A stretch of 64,000 nt of DNA. Origin: Eubacterium multiforme. GTDB taxonomy: Bacteria > Bacillota > Clostridia > Clostridiales > Clostridiaceae. Position 1 is the first letter of the stretch. The number at the start of each line of letters is the position of its first letter. Shown one piece after another: positions 17,533 to 27,309 of the stretch. Position numbers and translations under genes: made by a program. Where the stretch lies: the NCBI RefSeq assembly GCF_030813415.1, contig NZ_JAUSUF010000008.1, forward strand, positions 55,975 through 119,974. The letters are read 5' to 3'. The notes under the pieces were generated by a model. It saw only the letters and a list, made by a program, of their open reading frames with translations. It was not told the origin of the DNA and did no database searches.

Positions 17533-17988
17533 TTATATTCTTTTTATAATGTTTTTATATTGAATAAATGCAACTAAGAAAAGAATACCTGCACAAAATA
17601 ATGCTGAGCCTAATCCTGTGAAAAATGGACTTAAGTAAACTGGACTTATAAGATTATAACTTCTAATTACTATTCCAAAGGTAATCATAAAAATTATTAT
17701 AATGTAGCCTTTAATATCAAAAAAAGCAAAGGCACATAAGAAATCCTTAGGATTAGATAATATTCTATTTTTATGTTTAAGATGCATTTTTAAAAATATA
17801 AATTTAAAGAACACAAAAAACACTATTATTGCAAAGATAATGCTTATAATAGAGGAACTTGTTCCATTTAGCATGTTTGGAAGGCCAAGGCTTAATAATT
17901 TATATCCTGCAAATCCCCAAAATAGCCCAGCAAATAACAATAAAAATCTTTTTTGTACTCTTGGAGCAAATTTATCTGAAAAACTCAT
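17533..17988 (-). CDS. Polytopic membrane protein of unknown function
   Basis: 151 residues with about four hydrophobic segments (near 14-36, 46-66, 93-112 and 121-143). The N-terminus is basic (SDKFAPRVQKR), consistent with a cytoplasmic start. No family is recognised. A strong ribosome binding site (AAAGGAGG) stands 8 nt before the ATG, and a perfect palindromic terminator follows directly. It is transcribed alone. Confidence 0.72.
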   Translation of the reverse strand: MSFSDKFAPRVQKRFLLLFAGLFWGFAGYKLLSLGLPNMLNGTSSSIISIIFAIIVFFVFFKFIFLKMHLKHKNRILSNPKDFLCAFAFFDIKGYIIIIFMITFGIVIRSYNLISPVYLSPFFTGLGSALFCAGILFLVAFIQYKNIIKRI

Positions 17989-18109
17989 TTTATAATCCTC
18001 CTTTTAACTATTAAATTTTAGATTTATTATACTATTTTATTTTAAATAATACTAATAAAAATATTAGTAAATTAAACTTAGTAATTAAATAAATTGAATA
18101 TAAAATAAT

Positions 18110-18141
18110 AAAAAGTATGGAATTTTATATCCATACTTTTT
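18110..18141. terminator. Bidirectional terminator downstream of folA
   Basis: AAAAAGTATGGA and TCCATACTTTTT pair perfectly around an 8-nt loop. On the minus strand it follows folA, and on the plus strand it would block read-through. Confidence 0.82.
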
Positions 18142-18217
18142 AGTTATATTTTTTACTATGTTTTAAACACTTAGTTTAGCTAAAACACAGTCATATTTTT
18201 AATTAAATTTATAATAG

Positions 18218-18709
18218 TTATTTTCTTAAAAGGTCTATAAATTCAAAATTTAATTCACTTTTTTCATCAGTTTTAGTGTTAGATTTGTGGATAACTTCCC
18301 ATTCATTCATATCTATTTGTGGAAAAAATGTATCTCCAACAAAATCCTTATTTACCTTTGTTAAATAAAGTTTCTTTGCATAAGGAAGTAATAGTTTATA
18401 AATTTCTCCACCACCTATTACAAATATTTCTTCATCACAATTTTCATATTGTTTTAGTATATCTCCTAAACTATAAATTACAGATACTTTATCAGAATTT
18501 ACAGTGAAATTTTTGTCTCTAGTTAAAACTATATGATGTCTATTTGGTAGTATTTTAGGTAAAGATTCAAAGGTTTTTCTTCCCATAAGTATTTTATGAT
18601 TAGAAGTTATCTCTTTAAATCTCTTTAAATCCTCTGATATATGCCATAATAAACTATTGTCTTTTCCAATAGCATTGTTATTTGCAATTGCAACTATTAT
18701 TGATAACAT
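18218..18709 (-). CDS. folA: Dihydrofolate reductase
   Basis: 163 residues. It reduces dihydrofolate with NADPH, regenerating the folate consumed by thymidylate synthase. The opening [20 protein letters not shown], the W22-x4-D27 substrate pocket (Asp27 in the same position as in E. coli), GRKTFESLP, the NADPH motif VIGGGEIY and the C-terminal Y-x-T-x-V-x4-GDTFFP are all typical. Its ATG overlaps the stop codon of thyA by one base (TAATG), so the two are translationally coupled. A Shine-Dalgarno sequence is weak, as expected for coupling. Confidence 0.97.
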   Translation of the reverse strand: MLSIIVAIANNNAIGKDNSLLWHISEDLKRFKEITSNHKILMGRKTFESLPKILPNRHHIVLTRDKNFTVNSDKVSVIYSLGDILKQYENCDEEIFVIGGGEIYKLLLPYAKKLYLTKVNKDFVGDTFFPQIDMNEWEVIHKSNTKTDEKSELNFEFIDLLRK

Positions 18710-19500
18710 TAAACAGATACCTCCATTTTTATAGATGGATGATGTTTATAATCTTCTAGTTTAATGTCTTCTGGTGTAAAGTCGTAAAAATCTTTTATTT
18801 CTGGATTGATCCAAAGTTTTGGAGCTTCATATGCTTCATCTCTTCTTGTTAATTGAAGCTTCATTCCTTCTATTTGATTTTCATATATATGTGCATTATT
18901 AATAACGTGAGTAAATAAGCCTGGCTTTAATCCAGTTACTTGTGCTATAAGATGAACAAGAACTGCATATTGAGTAGTATTAAAAGGTACTCCAAGAGGA
19001 ATATCTCCACTACGTTGTATAAGCATACAGTTTAATCTTCCATCTGTTACATCCCACATAGTAAGGAAACAGCATGGGTGAAGAGCTCCTGTATCTAAGT
19101 ATGGAATTTGCCATAGGTTAATCATCATTCTTCTATCTTGTGGATTAGTTTTTAAAGTTTCAATTAGTTTGTCAATTTGATCAAACTTTTTAACAACCCA
19201 ACCATAAGATGTTCCTATAGTTCCGTCATCCATCATCCATTCATTCCAAATCTTAACGTTTTGTTCTTGAAGTTTTTTTACGCTGTTTGATTGGTCTTTA
19301 TATATCCATAGAAGTTCTTTAACTGCAGTTTTAAATGCTACAAACTTAGTTGTAAGTATAGGAAATTCCTTTTCTAAATCAAATTGTAATATTTGATGAG
19401 GAATTTTATATGTAGCAACTCCAGTTCTGTTTTGGTCATAGTATCCATGGTCTAAAATTTTTTCTACAATATCAAGGTATTGCTTATCGTATAAACTCAT
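18709..19500 (-). CDS. thyA: Thymidylate synthase (folate-dependent, ThyA type)
   Basis: 263 residues, a normal length. It methylates dUMP to dTMP using methylenetetrahydrofolate. Seen: RTGVATYK near the N-terminus, the phosphate-binding pair Arg123-Arg124 region (QDRRMMI), the nucleophile Cys143 in [21 protein letters not shown] and the conserved HIYENQ. The residue after the nucleophile is Cys where E. coli has His, as in a known subset of Firmicute enzymes. First gene of the thyA-folA pair; AAAGGGG lies 6 nt before the ATG. Confidence 0.97.
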   Translation of the reverse strand: MSLYDKQYLDIVEKILDHGYYDQNRTGVATYKIPHQILQFDLEKEFPILTTKFVAFKTAVKELLWIYKDQSNSVKKLQEQNVKIWNEWMMDDGTIGTSYGWVVKKFDQIDKLIETLKTNPQDRRMMINLWQIPYLDTGALHPCCFLTMWDVTDGRLNCMLIQRSGDIPLGVPFNTTQYAVLVHLIAQVTGLKPGLFTHVINNAHIYENQIEGMKLQLTRRDEAYEAPKLWINPEIKDFYDFTPEDIKLEDYKHHPSIKMEVSV

Positions 19501-19670
19501 TTTAAAACCCCTTTCATTTCTTTAGTATATTTTAAAAAAGTGATTATTTAATTCCTTTTATAATTTAGGCATACTTTTAATTTCATTATACTATTTTAAC
19601 AAAAGATAGAAGGGTATTAAAGGATTAAAATTATTAATTAAGTTTATTAAAAATATATAAATGATAAATA

Positions 19671-19710
19671 AAAAAACCTAAAATACTAAAAATAGTATTT
19701 TAGGTTTTTT
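19671..19710. terminator. Bidirectional terminator below the 205-residue membrane gene
   Basis: AAAAAACCTAAAATACTA pairs with its perfect complement across a 4-nt loop, ending four bases before the stop codon at 19715. Confidence 0.88.
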
Positions 19711-19714
19711 AAAT

Positions 19715-20332
19715 TTAGATAAATGCTATATGGAGGCACATTAAAATTATAAATGTTATTCCAAGTCCTTTGTGTATATGAATACTTTTATTAAACATTC
19801 TAAGTATTCCTGTAATAAGCATTAATCCTAAATCTACAAGAGCTAAAAAACCAAAGATATATCCAATTTTCCACTTAAATCCTAAATGTAAAAATATATA
19901 AGCATGAATCATAATTATAGAAATTGCAATTAATGCTATTAATATATGAAACCTTTGAAAAATTTTAGAAATACTTAAAAGAAATTTTCTAATCTTTCCA
20001 AGTATTGTACTTTCTAAAAATTCACTTTGAGCTTCCTTTGGAATATTTAAATGGATTTTGTTTAATCCTTTATCTAATAAATTTACTCCTTTTTGGTTTA
20101 AGTTTTTAATTATAAGTCTTAATACAAATAGTCCTATTACTAAGAAAAAGCTAATTTCAGCAGTGGTAGCTAAAGTTTTAGCAAAGTCTTTTAATCTTTT
20201 AGGATTAAATTTTAATAAATAATTATTTGTAACTGAATAATAAATAATAAAAGCTGAACAAATAATTAATATTATGCCTATAGCAAATGATGCTAAACGT
20301 TCCTTTTGTATAGGAAGTAATTTTTTCTTCAT
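19715..20332 (-). CDS. Polytopic membrane protein, possible haem-binding fold
   Basis: 205 residues with about five hydrophobic segments (near 15-35, 55-75, 125-148, 153-172 and 185-204). Histidines lie at helix positions in the last three (FHILIALIAISIIMIHAYIF, IHIHKGLGITFI and LMCLHIAF), a pattern resembling b-type cytochrome or ferric-reductase-like membrane domains. That is only a resemblance. The start is the ATG at 20332, 6 nt after GAGGTG; an in-frame GTG at 20341 overlaps that site. It is transcribed alone. Confidence 0.65.
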   Translation of the reverse strand: MKKKLLPIQKERLASFAIGIILIICSAFIIYYSVTNNYLLKFNPKRLKDFAKTLATTAEISFFLVIGLFVLRLIIKNLNQKGVNLLDKGLNKIHLNIPKEAQSEFLESTILGKIRKFLLSISKIFQRFHILIALIAISIIMIHAYIFLHLGFKWKIGYIFGFLALVDLGLMLITGILRMFNKSIHIHKGLGITFIILMCLHIAFI

Positions 20333-20585
20333 GTAAATCACCTCAAGTATTTATATGTGAGTATAATATCATAAAGTAATTAAATTAGTTTGAATATATA
20401 TTAAAATTTTAGGTGAATATTGATTTTAGATAGCCAAATATAAATATAAAGTTATCTTAATAAATAGCTTATAGAATTTATATTATAGGTAATAATCAGT
20501 AATAGAAGTTTATCCATAGTTTTATTAATATATTTATTGTATAATTAATATAAACTTTAACTTTAGAAAAAGAGGTGACAAGACC

Positions 20586-22226
20586 TTGGCATATACAGCA
20601 CTTTATAGAGAGTGGAGACCTAAAACATTTAAAGATGTAGTAGGTCAAGAGCATATAACAACAACACTTAAAAATCAAATATTAAATGAGAGAATTGCTC
20701 ATGCATATCTTTTCTGTGGTACTAGAGGAACTGGTAAGACCTCAACAGCTAAAGTATTTGCAAAGGCTTTAAATTGTCTTAATTTAAAAGATGGTGAGCC
20801 TTGTAACGAATGTGAGATGTGTAAGAAAATAAATGAAGGTCTTGCAATAGATGTTACAGAATTAGATGCAGCTTCAAATAACGGAGTTGATAAAATTAGA
20901 GATATTATTGAAGATTCTAAATATCCTCCACAAGAGGCTAAATATAAGGTTTATATAATGGATGAGGTTCACATGCTTTCAACAGGAGCAGTTAATGCTT
21001 TCCTTAAAACACTAGAGGAACCACCAGCAAATGTTATATTTATTTTAGCAACAACAGATCCTCAAAAGCTTCCAATAACAATACTTTCAAGATGTCAAAG
21101 ATTTGATTTTAGAAGAATAAATAATTCTGAAATAACAGGAAGACTTAGAGAAATTACTGAAAGTAAGGGAGTTTTTGCAGAAGATAAGAGTTTAGAACTT
21201 ATTGCAAGAGTATCAGATGGAGCAATGAGAGATTCACTAAGTATATTAGATCAAGCTATTGCAATGGGAGATGGAAATGTAGACTATAGTGAATTAGTTT
21301 CAATGCTTGGCTTAGTTACTAATGAGTATTTATTCCAAATAACTTCATCTATAATAGAGAGAAATATAGAAAGTGCAATGACTACAATAGATAAAATAGT
21401 TTATGCAGGTAAGGATATATTTTTATTTATAAAAGATTTAATAGCTCATTATAGAAATCTTCTTATGATTAAGGTAACAAATAATCCAGAAGAGGTTCTT
21501 GATATGTCCCTTGAAAACATAGCCCTTGTTAAAGAGCAAGGGGAAAGAATAAGAGTAGAAGAAATAATGAGAAGTATTAGAATTTTGCAAGAGGCTGAAG
21601 AGAAGGCAAAAATGTCAAAGCAGGCAAGACTTTATTTAGAACTTGCTATAATTAAAATGTGTAAAATAGAATATGATACTTCAAATGAAGTTATACTTGG
21701 AAGATTAAATAGATTAGAGTCAGCTTTAAAATCAGGAAAGATACAAGTGTCTAGTGTTAATCAAGGACAAAAAATAGATGGTGAAAAGGCTGTTTCTAAC
21801 TTAAAGAAGGAAGTAGTTTCTAAAGGCATAAACAATACTGTAAAGCCTTCAGAGAGTATTAAAGAAAATGAAGATCTTTCAAATGATATAACTATTCAAA
21901 GCGTTAAAGCTTCATGGAAGGATATATTAGAAGAATTTAAAAATAGAAGAGCTATGATTATTTATGCTTCAATAACTACTGGTAGACCAGCAAGTTGTCA
22001 AAATGGAGTAATAACAGTTCAATATACTGAACAATATTCTTTTAATAAAAATAGATTAGAAAAGGCAGAAAATAATAAGCTTATAAATGAAGTTTTTTCA
22101 GAAGTTTTAAAGGGAAATGTAAGAGTTAGATTTGAAGTTTTAGATGAAGGAAAAGAAAACTCAGCACCAGAAGATGTATTAAGTGATGTAATAGGAAAAG
22201 ACTTTTTAGAAATAATTGATGAATAA
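20586..22226 (+). CDS. dnaX: DNA polymerase III subunit gamma/tau
   Basis: 546 residues, the clamp-loader ATPase of the replicative polymerase. Visible features: RPKTFKDVVGQEH (11-23), Walker A GTRGTGKTS (45-53), the zinc module Cys64, Cys73, Cys76, Cys79, Walker B with Asp126-Glu127 (MDEVHM), and sensor/SRC motif Ser168-Arg169-Cys170. Domain III follows to about 365, then a shorter polar linker and a C-terminal tau-like domain (about 430-540). The start is UUG at 20586 with GAGGTGA 8 nt upstream. No A-rich frameshift site for a shorter gamma form was noticed. It precedes ybaB and recR, the standard Firmicute arrangement. Confidence 0.97.
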   Translation: MAYTALYREWRPKTFKDVVGQEHITTTLKNQILNERIAHAYLFCGTRGTGKTSTAKVFAKALNCLNLKDGEPCNECEMCKKINEGLAIDVTELDAASNNGVDKIRDIIEDSKYPPQEAKYKVYIMDEVHMLSTGAVNAFLKTLEEPPANVIFILATTDPQKLPITILSRCQRFDFRRINNSEITGRLREITESKGVFAEDKSLELIARVSDGAMRDSLSILDQAIAMGDGNVDYSELVSMLGLVTNEYLFQITSSIIERNIESAMTTIDKIVYAGKDIFLFIKDLIAHYRNLLMIKVTNNPEEVLDMSLENIALVKEQGERIRVEEIMRSIRILQEAEEKAKMSKQARLYLELAIIKMCKIEYDTSNEVILGRLNRLESALKSGKIQVSSVNQGQKIDGEKAVSNLKKEVVSKGINNTVKPSESIKENEDLSNDITIQSVKASWKDILEEFKNRRAMIIYASITTGRPASCQNGVITVQYTEQYSFNKNRLEKAENNKLINEVFSEVLKGNVRVRFEVLDEGKENSAPEDVLSDVIGKDFLEIIDE

Positions 22227-22372
22227 AGGATTATATTATTTGGTACACTTTAGAATAAAAACACATAAGTTATAAAGTGAGAATAGAAATGAATAGTACT
22301 ATAAGATATAGTAAAGTTTTTAAAAATAATATATAATTAAAATTAGATTTTATTATTAAGGAGGACATATAC

Positions 22373-22711
22373 ATGGCAAAAGGTGGATTCCCAGGTGGTA
22401 TGGGAGGAATGAATAACTTAATGAAACAAGCACAGCAAATGCAAAAGAAAATGGAGCAAATGCAAAAAGAGCTTGAAGAAAAAGAATTTGTAGCATCAGT
22501 TGGAGGCGGAGCTGTAACTGTAACTGCAAATGGTAAAAAAGATATATTAGCAATTAACATAAAACCAGAAGTTGTAGATGAAGATGACGTAGAAATGCTA
22601 GAAGACTTAGTTTTAAGTGCAGTAAATGAAGCATTAAGAAAAGCAGAAGAAGAAACTTCAAGCAAAATGGGTAAATTAACTGGTGGAATGAATATACCAG
22701 GATTATTCTAA
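22373..22711 (+). CDS. YbaB/EbfC family nucleoid-associated protein
   Basis: 112 residues. A Gly/Met-rich start ([26 protein letters not shown], seen in pieces) leads into a coiled-coil helix, then the dimeric beta region [13 protein letters not shown] and the helix [17 protein letters not shown]. Family members bind DNA as dimers and are nearly always encoded between dnaX and recR, as here, although here a hydroxyproline operon and a CPBP gene separate it from recR. A strong GGAGG site precedes the ATG. Confidence 0.95.
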   Translation: MAKGGFPGGMGGMNNLMKQAQQMQKKMEQMQKELEEKEFVASVGGGAVTVTANGKKDILAINIKPEVVDEDDVEMLEDLVLSAVNEALRKAEEETSSKMGKLTGGMNIPGLF

Positions 22712-22741
22712 TTAGAAGTAGTCTAACTAACATTAGTAATA

Positions 22742-22772
22742 AAAAGTCAGTTATTTAACTGGCTTTTTTATT
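22742..22772 (+). terminator. Intrinsic terminator of dnaX-ybaB
   Basis: AAGTCAGTT/AACTGGCTT pair (one G-U) over a short loop, followed by TTTTTTATT. Confidence 0.82.
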
Positions 22773-22849
22773 ATAAATAAAATATTAAGCTATTTTTAGG
22801 TGATTTTTAATTTTAAATAGCTGAAATTTAAAATAAAAGGGGGGAGCAA

Positions 22850-23686
22850 ATGAAAAAATATTTAAGCATATTTTTAAAAGTAATTGGATTTATTTTAGAG
22901 TATCTATTATTTCAAGTAGGAGTGGTATTAGTTTATTCTATTATAATTTCCATAGAGGTATTAAAGGAAAATAGAAATTTAGAACTAGTTTTAAAAGAAA
23001 AAGTAGGAAATAATATATTTACCTTATTTATGATAGCAGCGATTATAAATTTTTTTGTTTATATTTTAATGTTTAGAAATAAAAATAAAAATCTTTTTAA
23101 AAGGTGCAAATTTAATAGAATAAATATAAGGTATATTCCTAAATTAATTTTAGTTATAATTGGAATGACTTTAACTTCCGTAGCTTTAGTTAGTGAATTT
23201 GGAGATATTTTTAATAGTTATAACGTAGTTCAGCAAGCTATAATCCAATCCTACAATTCTATAATTTCAATGTTTAGTATTATAGTAGTATTACCAATTT
23301 TTGAAGAGATTTTGTTTAGAGGTTTAGTTTTTTATGAATTAAGAGAAAGATTTAGTGTTATAGCAACTGTTATAATACAAGCTTTAATTTTTGGAATATG
23401 GCATCTTAATCCACTGCAAGCAGTGTATACGTTTTTTGCAGGGATAATATTTGGGGTAATACTAGTATTTACAAATTCTATATGGGGAAGTATCATCGCT
23501 CACATAATATATAATTTATTAGGTTCTTTATGTATTCCAGCTCTAATTTATTTTTTAGGAGATTCTGTAGATATATATATGTACATAATAGTTGGAATTA
23601 TATTATTTATACTAGGAATAATTCTTATGTATAAACAATATAAGAGAAGTAAAAGAAAGTATTTATTTTCAAACATAAAAAGATAG
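22850..23686 (+). CDS. CPBP-family intramembrane metalloprotease (Abi/Rce1-like)
   Basis: 278 residues with about eight hydrophobic segments. The three active-site motifs are present: Glu152-Glu153-x3-Arg157 (FEEILFRGLVFYE), His185 (IFGIWHL) and His218 (GSIIAHIIYN). Related proteins process prenylated or bacteriocin-type peptides, or give bacteriocin self-immunity, in the membrane. No bacteriocin gene is nearby, so the substrate is unknown. The gene interrupts the usual ybaB-recR link and has its own terminator. The ribosome binding site is part of a G6 tract ending 7 nt before the ATG. Confidence 0.9.
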   Translation: MKKYLSIFLKVIGFILEYLLFQVGVVLVYSIIISIEVLKENRNLELVLKEKVGNNIFTLFMIAAIINFFVYILMFRNKNKNLFKRCKFNRINIRYIPKLILVIIGMTLTSVALVSEFGDIFNSYNVVQQAIIQSYNSIISMFSIIVVLPIFEEILFRGLVFYELRERFSVIATVIIQALIFGIWHLNPLQAVYTFFAGIIFGVILVFTNSIWGSIIAHIIYNLLGSLCIPALIYFLGDSVDIYMYIIVGIILFILGIILMYKQYKRSKRKYLFSNIKR

Positions 23687-23736
23687 ATTGTAATAAACAA
23701 TACTTATAAATTATAAAATCAGACTACTATTTTTTA

Positions 23737-23770
23737 GCTGTCCTTAATAATTAGGGCAGTTTATTTTTTT
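23737..23770 (+). terminator. Intrinsic terminator of the CPBP gene
   Basis: CTGTCCT/AGGGCAG pair with one G-U across an 8-nt loop, then TTTATTTTTTT. From here to 24005 only a TATAAT at 23878-23883 and the AACATTCC/GGAATGTT pair described under findings were seen. Confidence 0.8.
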
Positions 23771-24005
23771 GTATATTAAAATATAAACTTAAAAGAGATT
23801 TTTACATTAAACATTCCAAAATTATGAAATAAGATTTAATAATAACAAAATGTTAAATTTTTATTCATTAATTGTACTATAATAAGAATAAGGGAATGTT
23901 AATTTTTTCATAAAGTAAGTTAGGTTTTATAAATAAAATAGTTATTAGTAATTTAATTAATATTAAAAAAGTAAATTAATAATGATTTTAAAAGGTGATG
24001 ATTTT

Positions 24006-24908
24006 ATGAATAAGGGGACTATTATAAATATACAAAAATATTCGGTACATGACGGGCCTGGAATAAGGACAACAGTGTTTTTTAAAGGATGTCCTTTAAA
24101 TTGCTTATGGTGTCATAATCCAGAAAGTCAAAATAAAGAAAAAGAGATTATGTTTTTTAGGGAAAGGTGTACAGGCTGTGGAAAGTGTGTAAAAAGATGC
24201 CCTAATAATGCTATAAAAATAACAAATGGCAAATCTTTAATAAATAAAGAAAAATGTATCTTATGTAATAAATGTATAGATTTTTGTCCTAATAATGCAA
24301 GGGAACTTGTAGGAAAAAATTTAAGTAAAGAAGAGCTTTTTAAAGAAATACTAAAAGACGAAATATTTTATGAAGAATCAGGTGGCGGAGTAACTTTTTC
24401 AGGTGGAGAACCAATGTTATATGCTGATTTTATAGATGATATATTATCTCAGTGTAAAATTAGAGGAATACATACTGCAATAGATACTTGTGGCTATGTA
24501 TCTTGGGACAAATTTGAAAAAATAAAGGATAAAGTAGATTTATTCTTGTATGATTTAAAACTAATGGATAATGAAAAACATAAAAAATATACAGGAGTAG
24601 AAAATAAATTAATATTAGATAATCTTAAAAGACTTTCAGATAATGGACATAATATTTTTATAAGAATGCCTATAATTACTGGTGTAAACGATGACTTGAA
24701 GAATATAGATGAAGCTATAAACTTTATATCTAAATTAAATATAATTCAAGTGAATTTATTACCATATCACAAAATGGGAATGGATAAATATAAAAGACTT
24801 AATATGAAGTATAAACTTTCAGGAGATGAAAAACCTTCTGATGAAAAAATGAGTGAAATACTTAAAAGGTTTAAAAAAAATAACATTAAAGTAAAAATAG
24901 GAGGGTGA
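24006..24908 (+). CDS. hypE: Glycyl-radical activating enzyme for trans-4-hydroxyproline dehydratase
   Basis: 300 residues, a radical SAM enzyme that abstracts hydrogen from the glycyl-radical enzyme encoded next. The SAM cluster is Cys29-x3-Cys33-x2-Cys36 (CPLNCLWC), followed by a ferredoxin-like insert with two more clusters (Cys55/58/61/65 and Cys84/87/90/94). That insert is typical of activases for non-PFL glycyl-radical enzymes. GGGVTFSGGEP is also present. The start is the ATG at 24006 after AAAGGTGATG; an in-frame ATG at 23982 lies upstream of that site. The stop codon is 8 nt before the next start codon, so translation is tightly linked. Confidence 0.9.
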   Translation: MNKGTIINIQKYSVHDGPGIRTTVFFKGCPLNCLWCHNPESQNKEKEIMFFRERCTGCGKCVKRCPNNAIKITNGKSLINKEKCILCNKCIDFCPNNARELVGKNLSKEELFKEILKDEIFYEESGGGVTFSGGEPMLYADFIDDILSQCKIRGIHTAIDTCGYVSWDKFEKIKDKVDLFLYDLKLMDNEKHKKYTGVENKLILDNLKRLSDNGHNIFIRMPIITGVNDDLKNIDEAINFISKLNIIQVNLLPYHKMGMDKYKRLNMKYKLSGDEKPSDEKMSEILKRFKKNNIKVKIGG

Positions 24909-24916
24909 ATTATATT

Positions 24917-27280
24917 ATGATGAGTGAAAGAGTTAAAAAGTTAAGGTCTCAAAGTTTAGATGCAGTACCACGTATTTCTATGGAAAGAACACAAATTGTA
25001 ACAGAGGTTTATAAGAAATATGAGGGAACTGTATCAATTCCAGTTTTAAGAGCATTAGTATTAAAAGAATTAATGGAAAAGAAAGAAATATGTATTAATG
25101 ATGGCGAACTTATAGTTGGTGAAAGAGGGGAAGAACCTGCTGCAACTCCTACTTATCCAGAGTTATGTTGTCATACTATTGAAGATTTTGATGTAATGGA
25201 CAAGCGTGAAAAAATTTCTTTTAAAACTACAGAGGAAGATAAGAAAATTCAAAAGGAAATAATAATACCTTTCTGGGAAAAAAGATCAATGAGACATAAA
25301 ATATTAAATAATATGACTCCAAAATGGAAAGAATGTTATAAGGCTGGAATGTTTACTGAATTTATGGAACAGAGAGGACCAGGCCATACAGCTGGTGGAG
25401 ATAAATATTATAAAAAAGGATTTTTAGAAATAAAAAAAGATGTTGAAAATTCTATAAAAGAATTAGATTATTTAAATGATGATAGGGCTTTAGATAAAAA
25501 AGAAGAATTAGAAGCTATGAAAATTGCTTGTGATGCCATAATGATTTATGGAAAACGCTGTGCAGAAAAAGCTTATAAATTAGCAGAGGATGAAAAGGAT
25601 GATAAAAGAAAAAAGGAACTTATAGAAATAGGAGAAATGTGCAGCTGGGTTCCAAGTCATAGTCCAAGAACTTTTAAGGAAGCACTACAAATGTATTGGT
25701 TTGTTCATATATGTGTAATTTCTGAATTAAATCCTTGGGATGCCTTTAATCCAGGAAGATTAGACCAACACTTATATCCATTTTACAAAAAGGAAATTGA
25801 AGAGGGAACTTTAACTAGAGAAGAGGCAAAGGAACTATTAGAATGTTTCTGGGTTAAATTTAATAATCAACCAGCACCACCTAAGGTTGGTATAACATTA
25901 AAAGAAAGTGGAACTTACACTGATTTTGCAAATATAAATAGTGGTGGAATGAAAGCTGATGGTTCAGATGGAGTTAATGATGTAAGTTATTTAGTTCTTG
26001 AAGTTATAGATGAAATGAAATTATTACAACCAAGTTCTAATGTTCAAATAAGCAAAAAAACACCACAAAGATTTTTAAAGAAGGCTTGTGAAATAATAAG
26101 AAAGGGATGGGGACAACCATCACTATTTAATGCAGATGCTGTAGTTGAAGAATTATTAAGGGCTGGTAAGTCAATAGAAGATGCTAGATGCGGAGGAACA
26201 AGTGGTTGTGTTGAAGCTGGTGCCTTTGGTAAAGAAGCCTATATATTAACAGGATATATGAATTTACCAAAAATATTAGAAACAACTTTATTAAATGGTA
26301 TAGATTCTCAAACAGGAAAACAAATAGGATTAAAAACAGGTGAAGTATCAACATTTAAAACCTATGAAGAATTATTTGAAGCCTTTAAAAAACAACTTAA
26401 ATATTTTATTGATATAAAGGTAAAGGGAAATAGAGTTATAGAAAGAATGTATGAAACTTTAATGCCAGTTCCATTTTTATCAGTTATTACAGATGATTGT
26501 ATTAAAAAAGGAAAGGATTATAATGGAGGTGGAGCTAGATATAATACAAGTTATATTCAAGGTGTTGGTATAGGAACAATTACAGACAGCTTGGCAGCAA
26601 TTAAATATCAAGTATTTGATAATAAAAATATAACTATGGAAGAATTAATGAATGCTTTAAAGGATAATTTTGAAAATTATGAGGATATATTAAATTTAGT
26701 GAAAAATAAAACTCCTAAGTATGGAAATGATGATGATTATGCAGATGAAATAATGCAGAAAGTATTTAATGCATATTATAATGAAGTTGATGGAAGACCA
26801 AATTGTAGAGGAGGAGTATATAGAATAGATATGCTACCAACTACATGCCATGTTTATTTTGGTTCAGTTATAAATGCAACTCCAAATGGTAGAAAGGCAA
26901 AACTACCTGTGTCAGAGGGAATTTCTCCAGAAAAGGGAGGAGATACAAATGGACCAACAGCAGTTTTAAAATCAGCCTCTAAAATGGATCATTTAAGAAC
27001 AGGAGGAACATTATTAAATCAAAAGTTTACTCCATCTGTTGTACAGGGCGAAGAAGGATTAGATGGTATGGCAAATTTAATAAGAGCTTATTTTAGAATG
27101 GACGGACATCATATTCAATTTAATGTTATAAGCAAAGAAACACTATTAAAGGCACAAGAAAATCCAGAGGAATATAAGGATTTAATAGTACGTGTTGCAG
27201 GATATAGTGATTACTTTAATAACTTAGATAGAGTATTACAAAATGAGATTATAGAAAGAACAGAACAAAGTAATTTCTAA
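24917..27280 (+). CDS. hypD: trans-4-hydroxy-L-proline dehydratase (glycyl-radical enzyme)
   Basis: 787 residues. It removes water from trans-4-hydroxy-L-proline to give pyrroline-5-carboxylate. The thiyl Cys431 and Glu433 lie in SGCVEAG, and the glycyl radical residue is Gly762 in RVAGYSD. The substrate residues known in C. difficile HypD (His160, Asp278, Asp339, Phe340, Cys434, Glu436, Gly765) all appear here with one constant offset: His157, Asp275, Asp336, Phe337, Cys431, Glu433, Gly762. The next gene, proC, reduces the product, which confirms the role. The start is uncertain: AGGAGG abuts an in-frame GTG at 24905, so the ATG at 24917 is preferred. Confidence 0.93.
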   Translation: MMSERVKKLRSQSLDAVPRISMERTQIVTEVYKKYEGTVSIPVLRALVLKELMEKKEICINDGELIVGERGEEPAATPTYPELCCHTIEDFDVMDKREKISFKTTEEDKKIQKEIIIPFWEKRSMRHKILNNMTPKWKECYKAGMFTEFMEQRGPGHTAGGDKYYKKGFLEIKKDVENSIKELDYLNDDRALDKKEELEAMKIACDAIMIYGKRCAEKAYKLAEDEKDDKRKKELIEIGEMCSWVPSHSPRTFKEALQMYWFVHICVISELNPWDAFNPGRLDQHLYPFYKKEIEEGTLTREEAKELLECFWVKFNNQPAPPKVGITLKESGTYTDFANINSGGMKADGSDGVNDVSYLVLEVIDEMKLLQPSSNVQISKKTPQRFLKKACEIIRKGWGQPSLFNADAVVEELLRAGKSIEDARCGGTSGCVEAGAFGKEAYILTGYMNLPKILETTLLNGIDSQTGKQIGLKTGEVSTFKTYEELFEAFKKQLKYFIDIKVKGNRVIERMYETLMPVPFLSVITDDCIKKGKDYNGGGARYNTSYIQGVGIGTITDSLAAIKYQVFDNKNITMEELMNALKDNFENYEDILNLVKNKTPKYGNDDDYADEIMQKVFNAYYNEVDGRPNCRGGVYRIDMLPTTCHVYFGSVINATPNGRKAKLPVSEGISPEKGGDTNGPTAVLKSASKMDHLRTGGTLLNQKFTPSVVQGEEGLDGMANLIRAYFRMDGHHIQFNVISKETLLKAQENPEEYKDLIVRVAGYSDYFNNLDRVLQNEIIERTEQSNF

Positions 27281-27309
27281 AAAATTATATAAATTTAGGA
27301 GGTATAGGA

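Noticed and set aside
18157..18189. A partial palindrome (GTTTTA/TAAAAC) between folA and its terminator.
   Set aside because: Only 6 bp of stem; the perfect hairpin at 18110-18141 explains termination.
18288..18300. A perfect DnaA box inside folA.
   Set aside because: About one such 9-mer is expected by chance in a window of this size and composition, and it stands alone inside a coding region.
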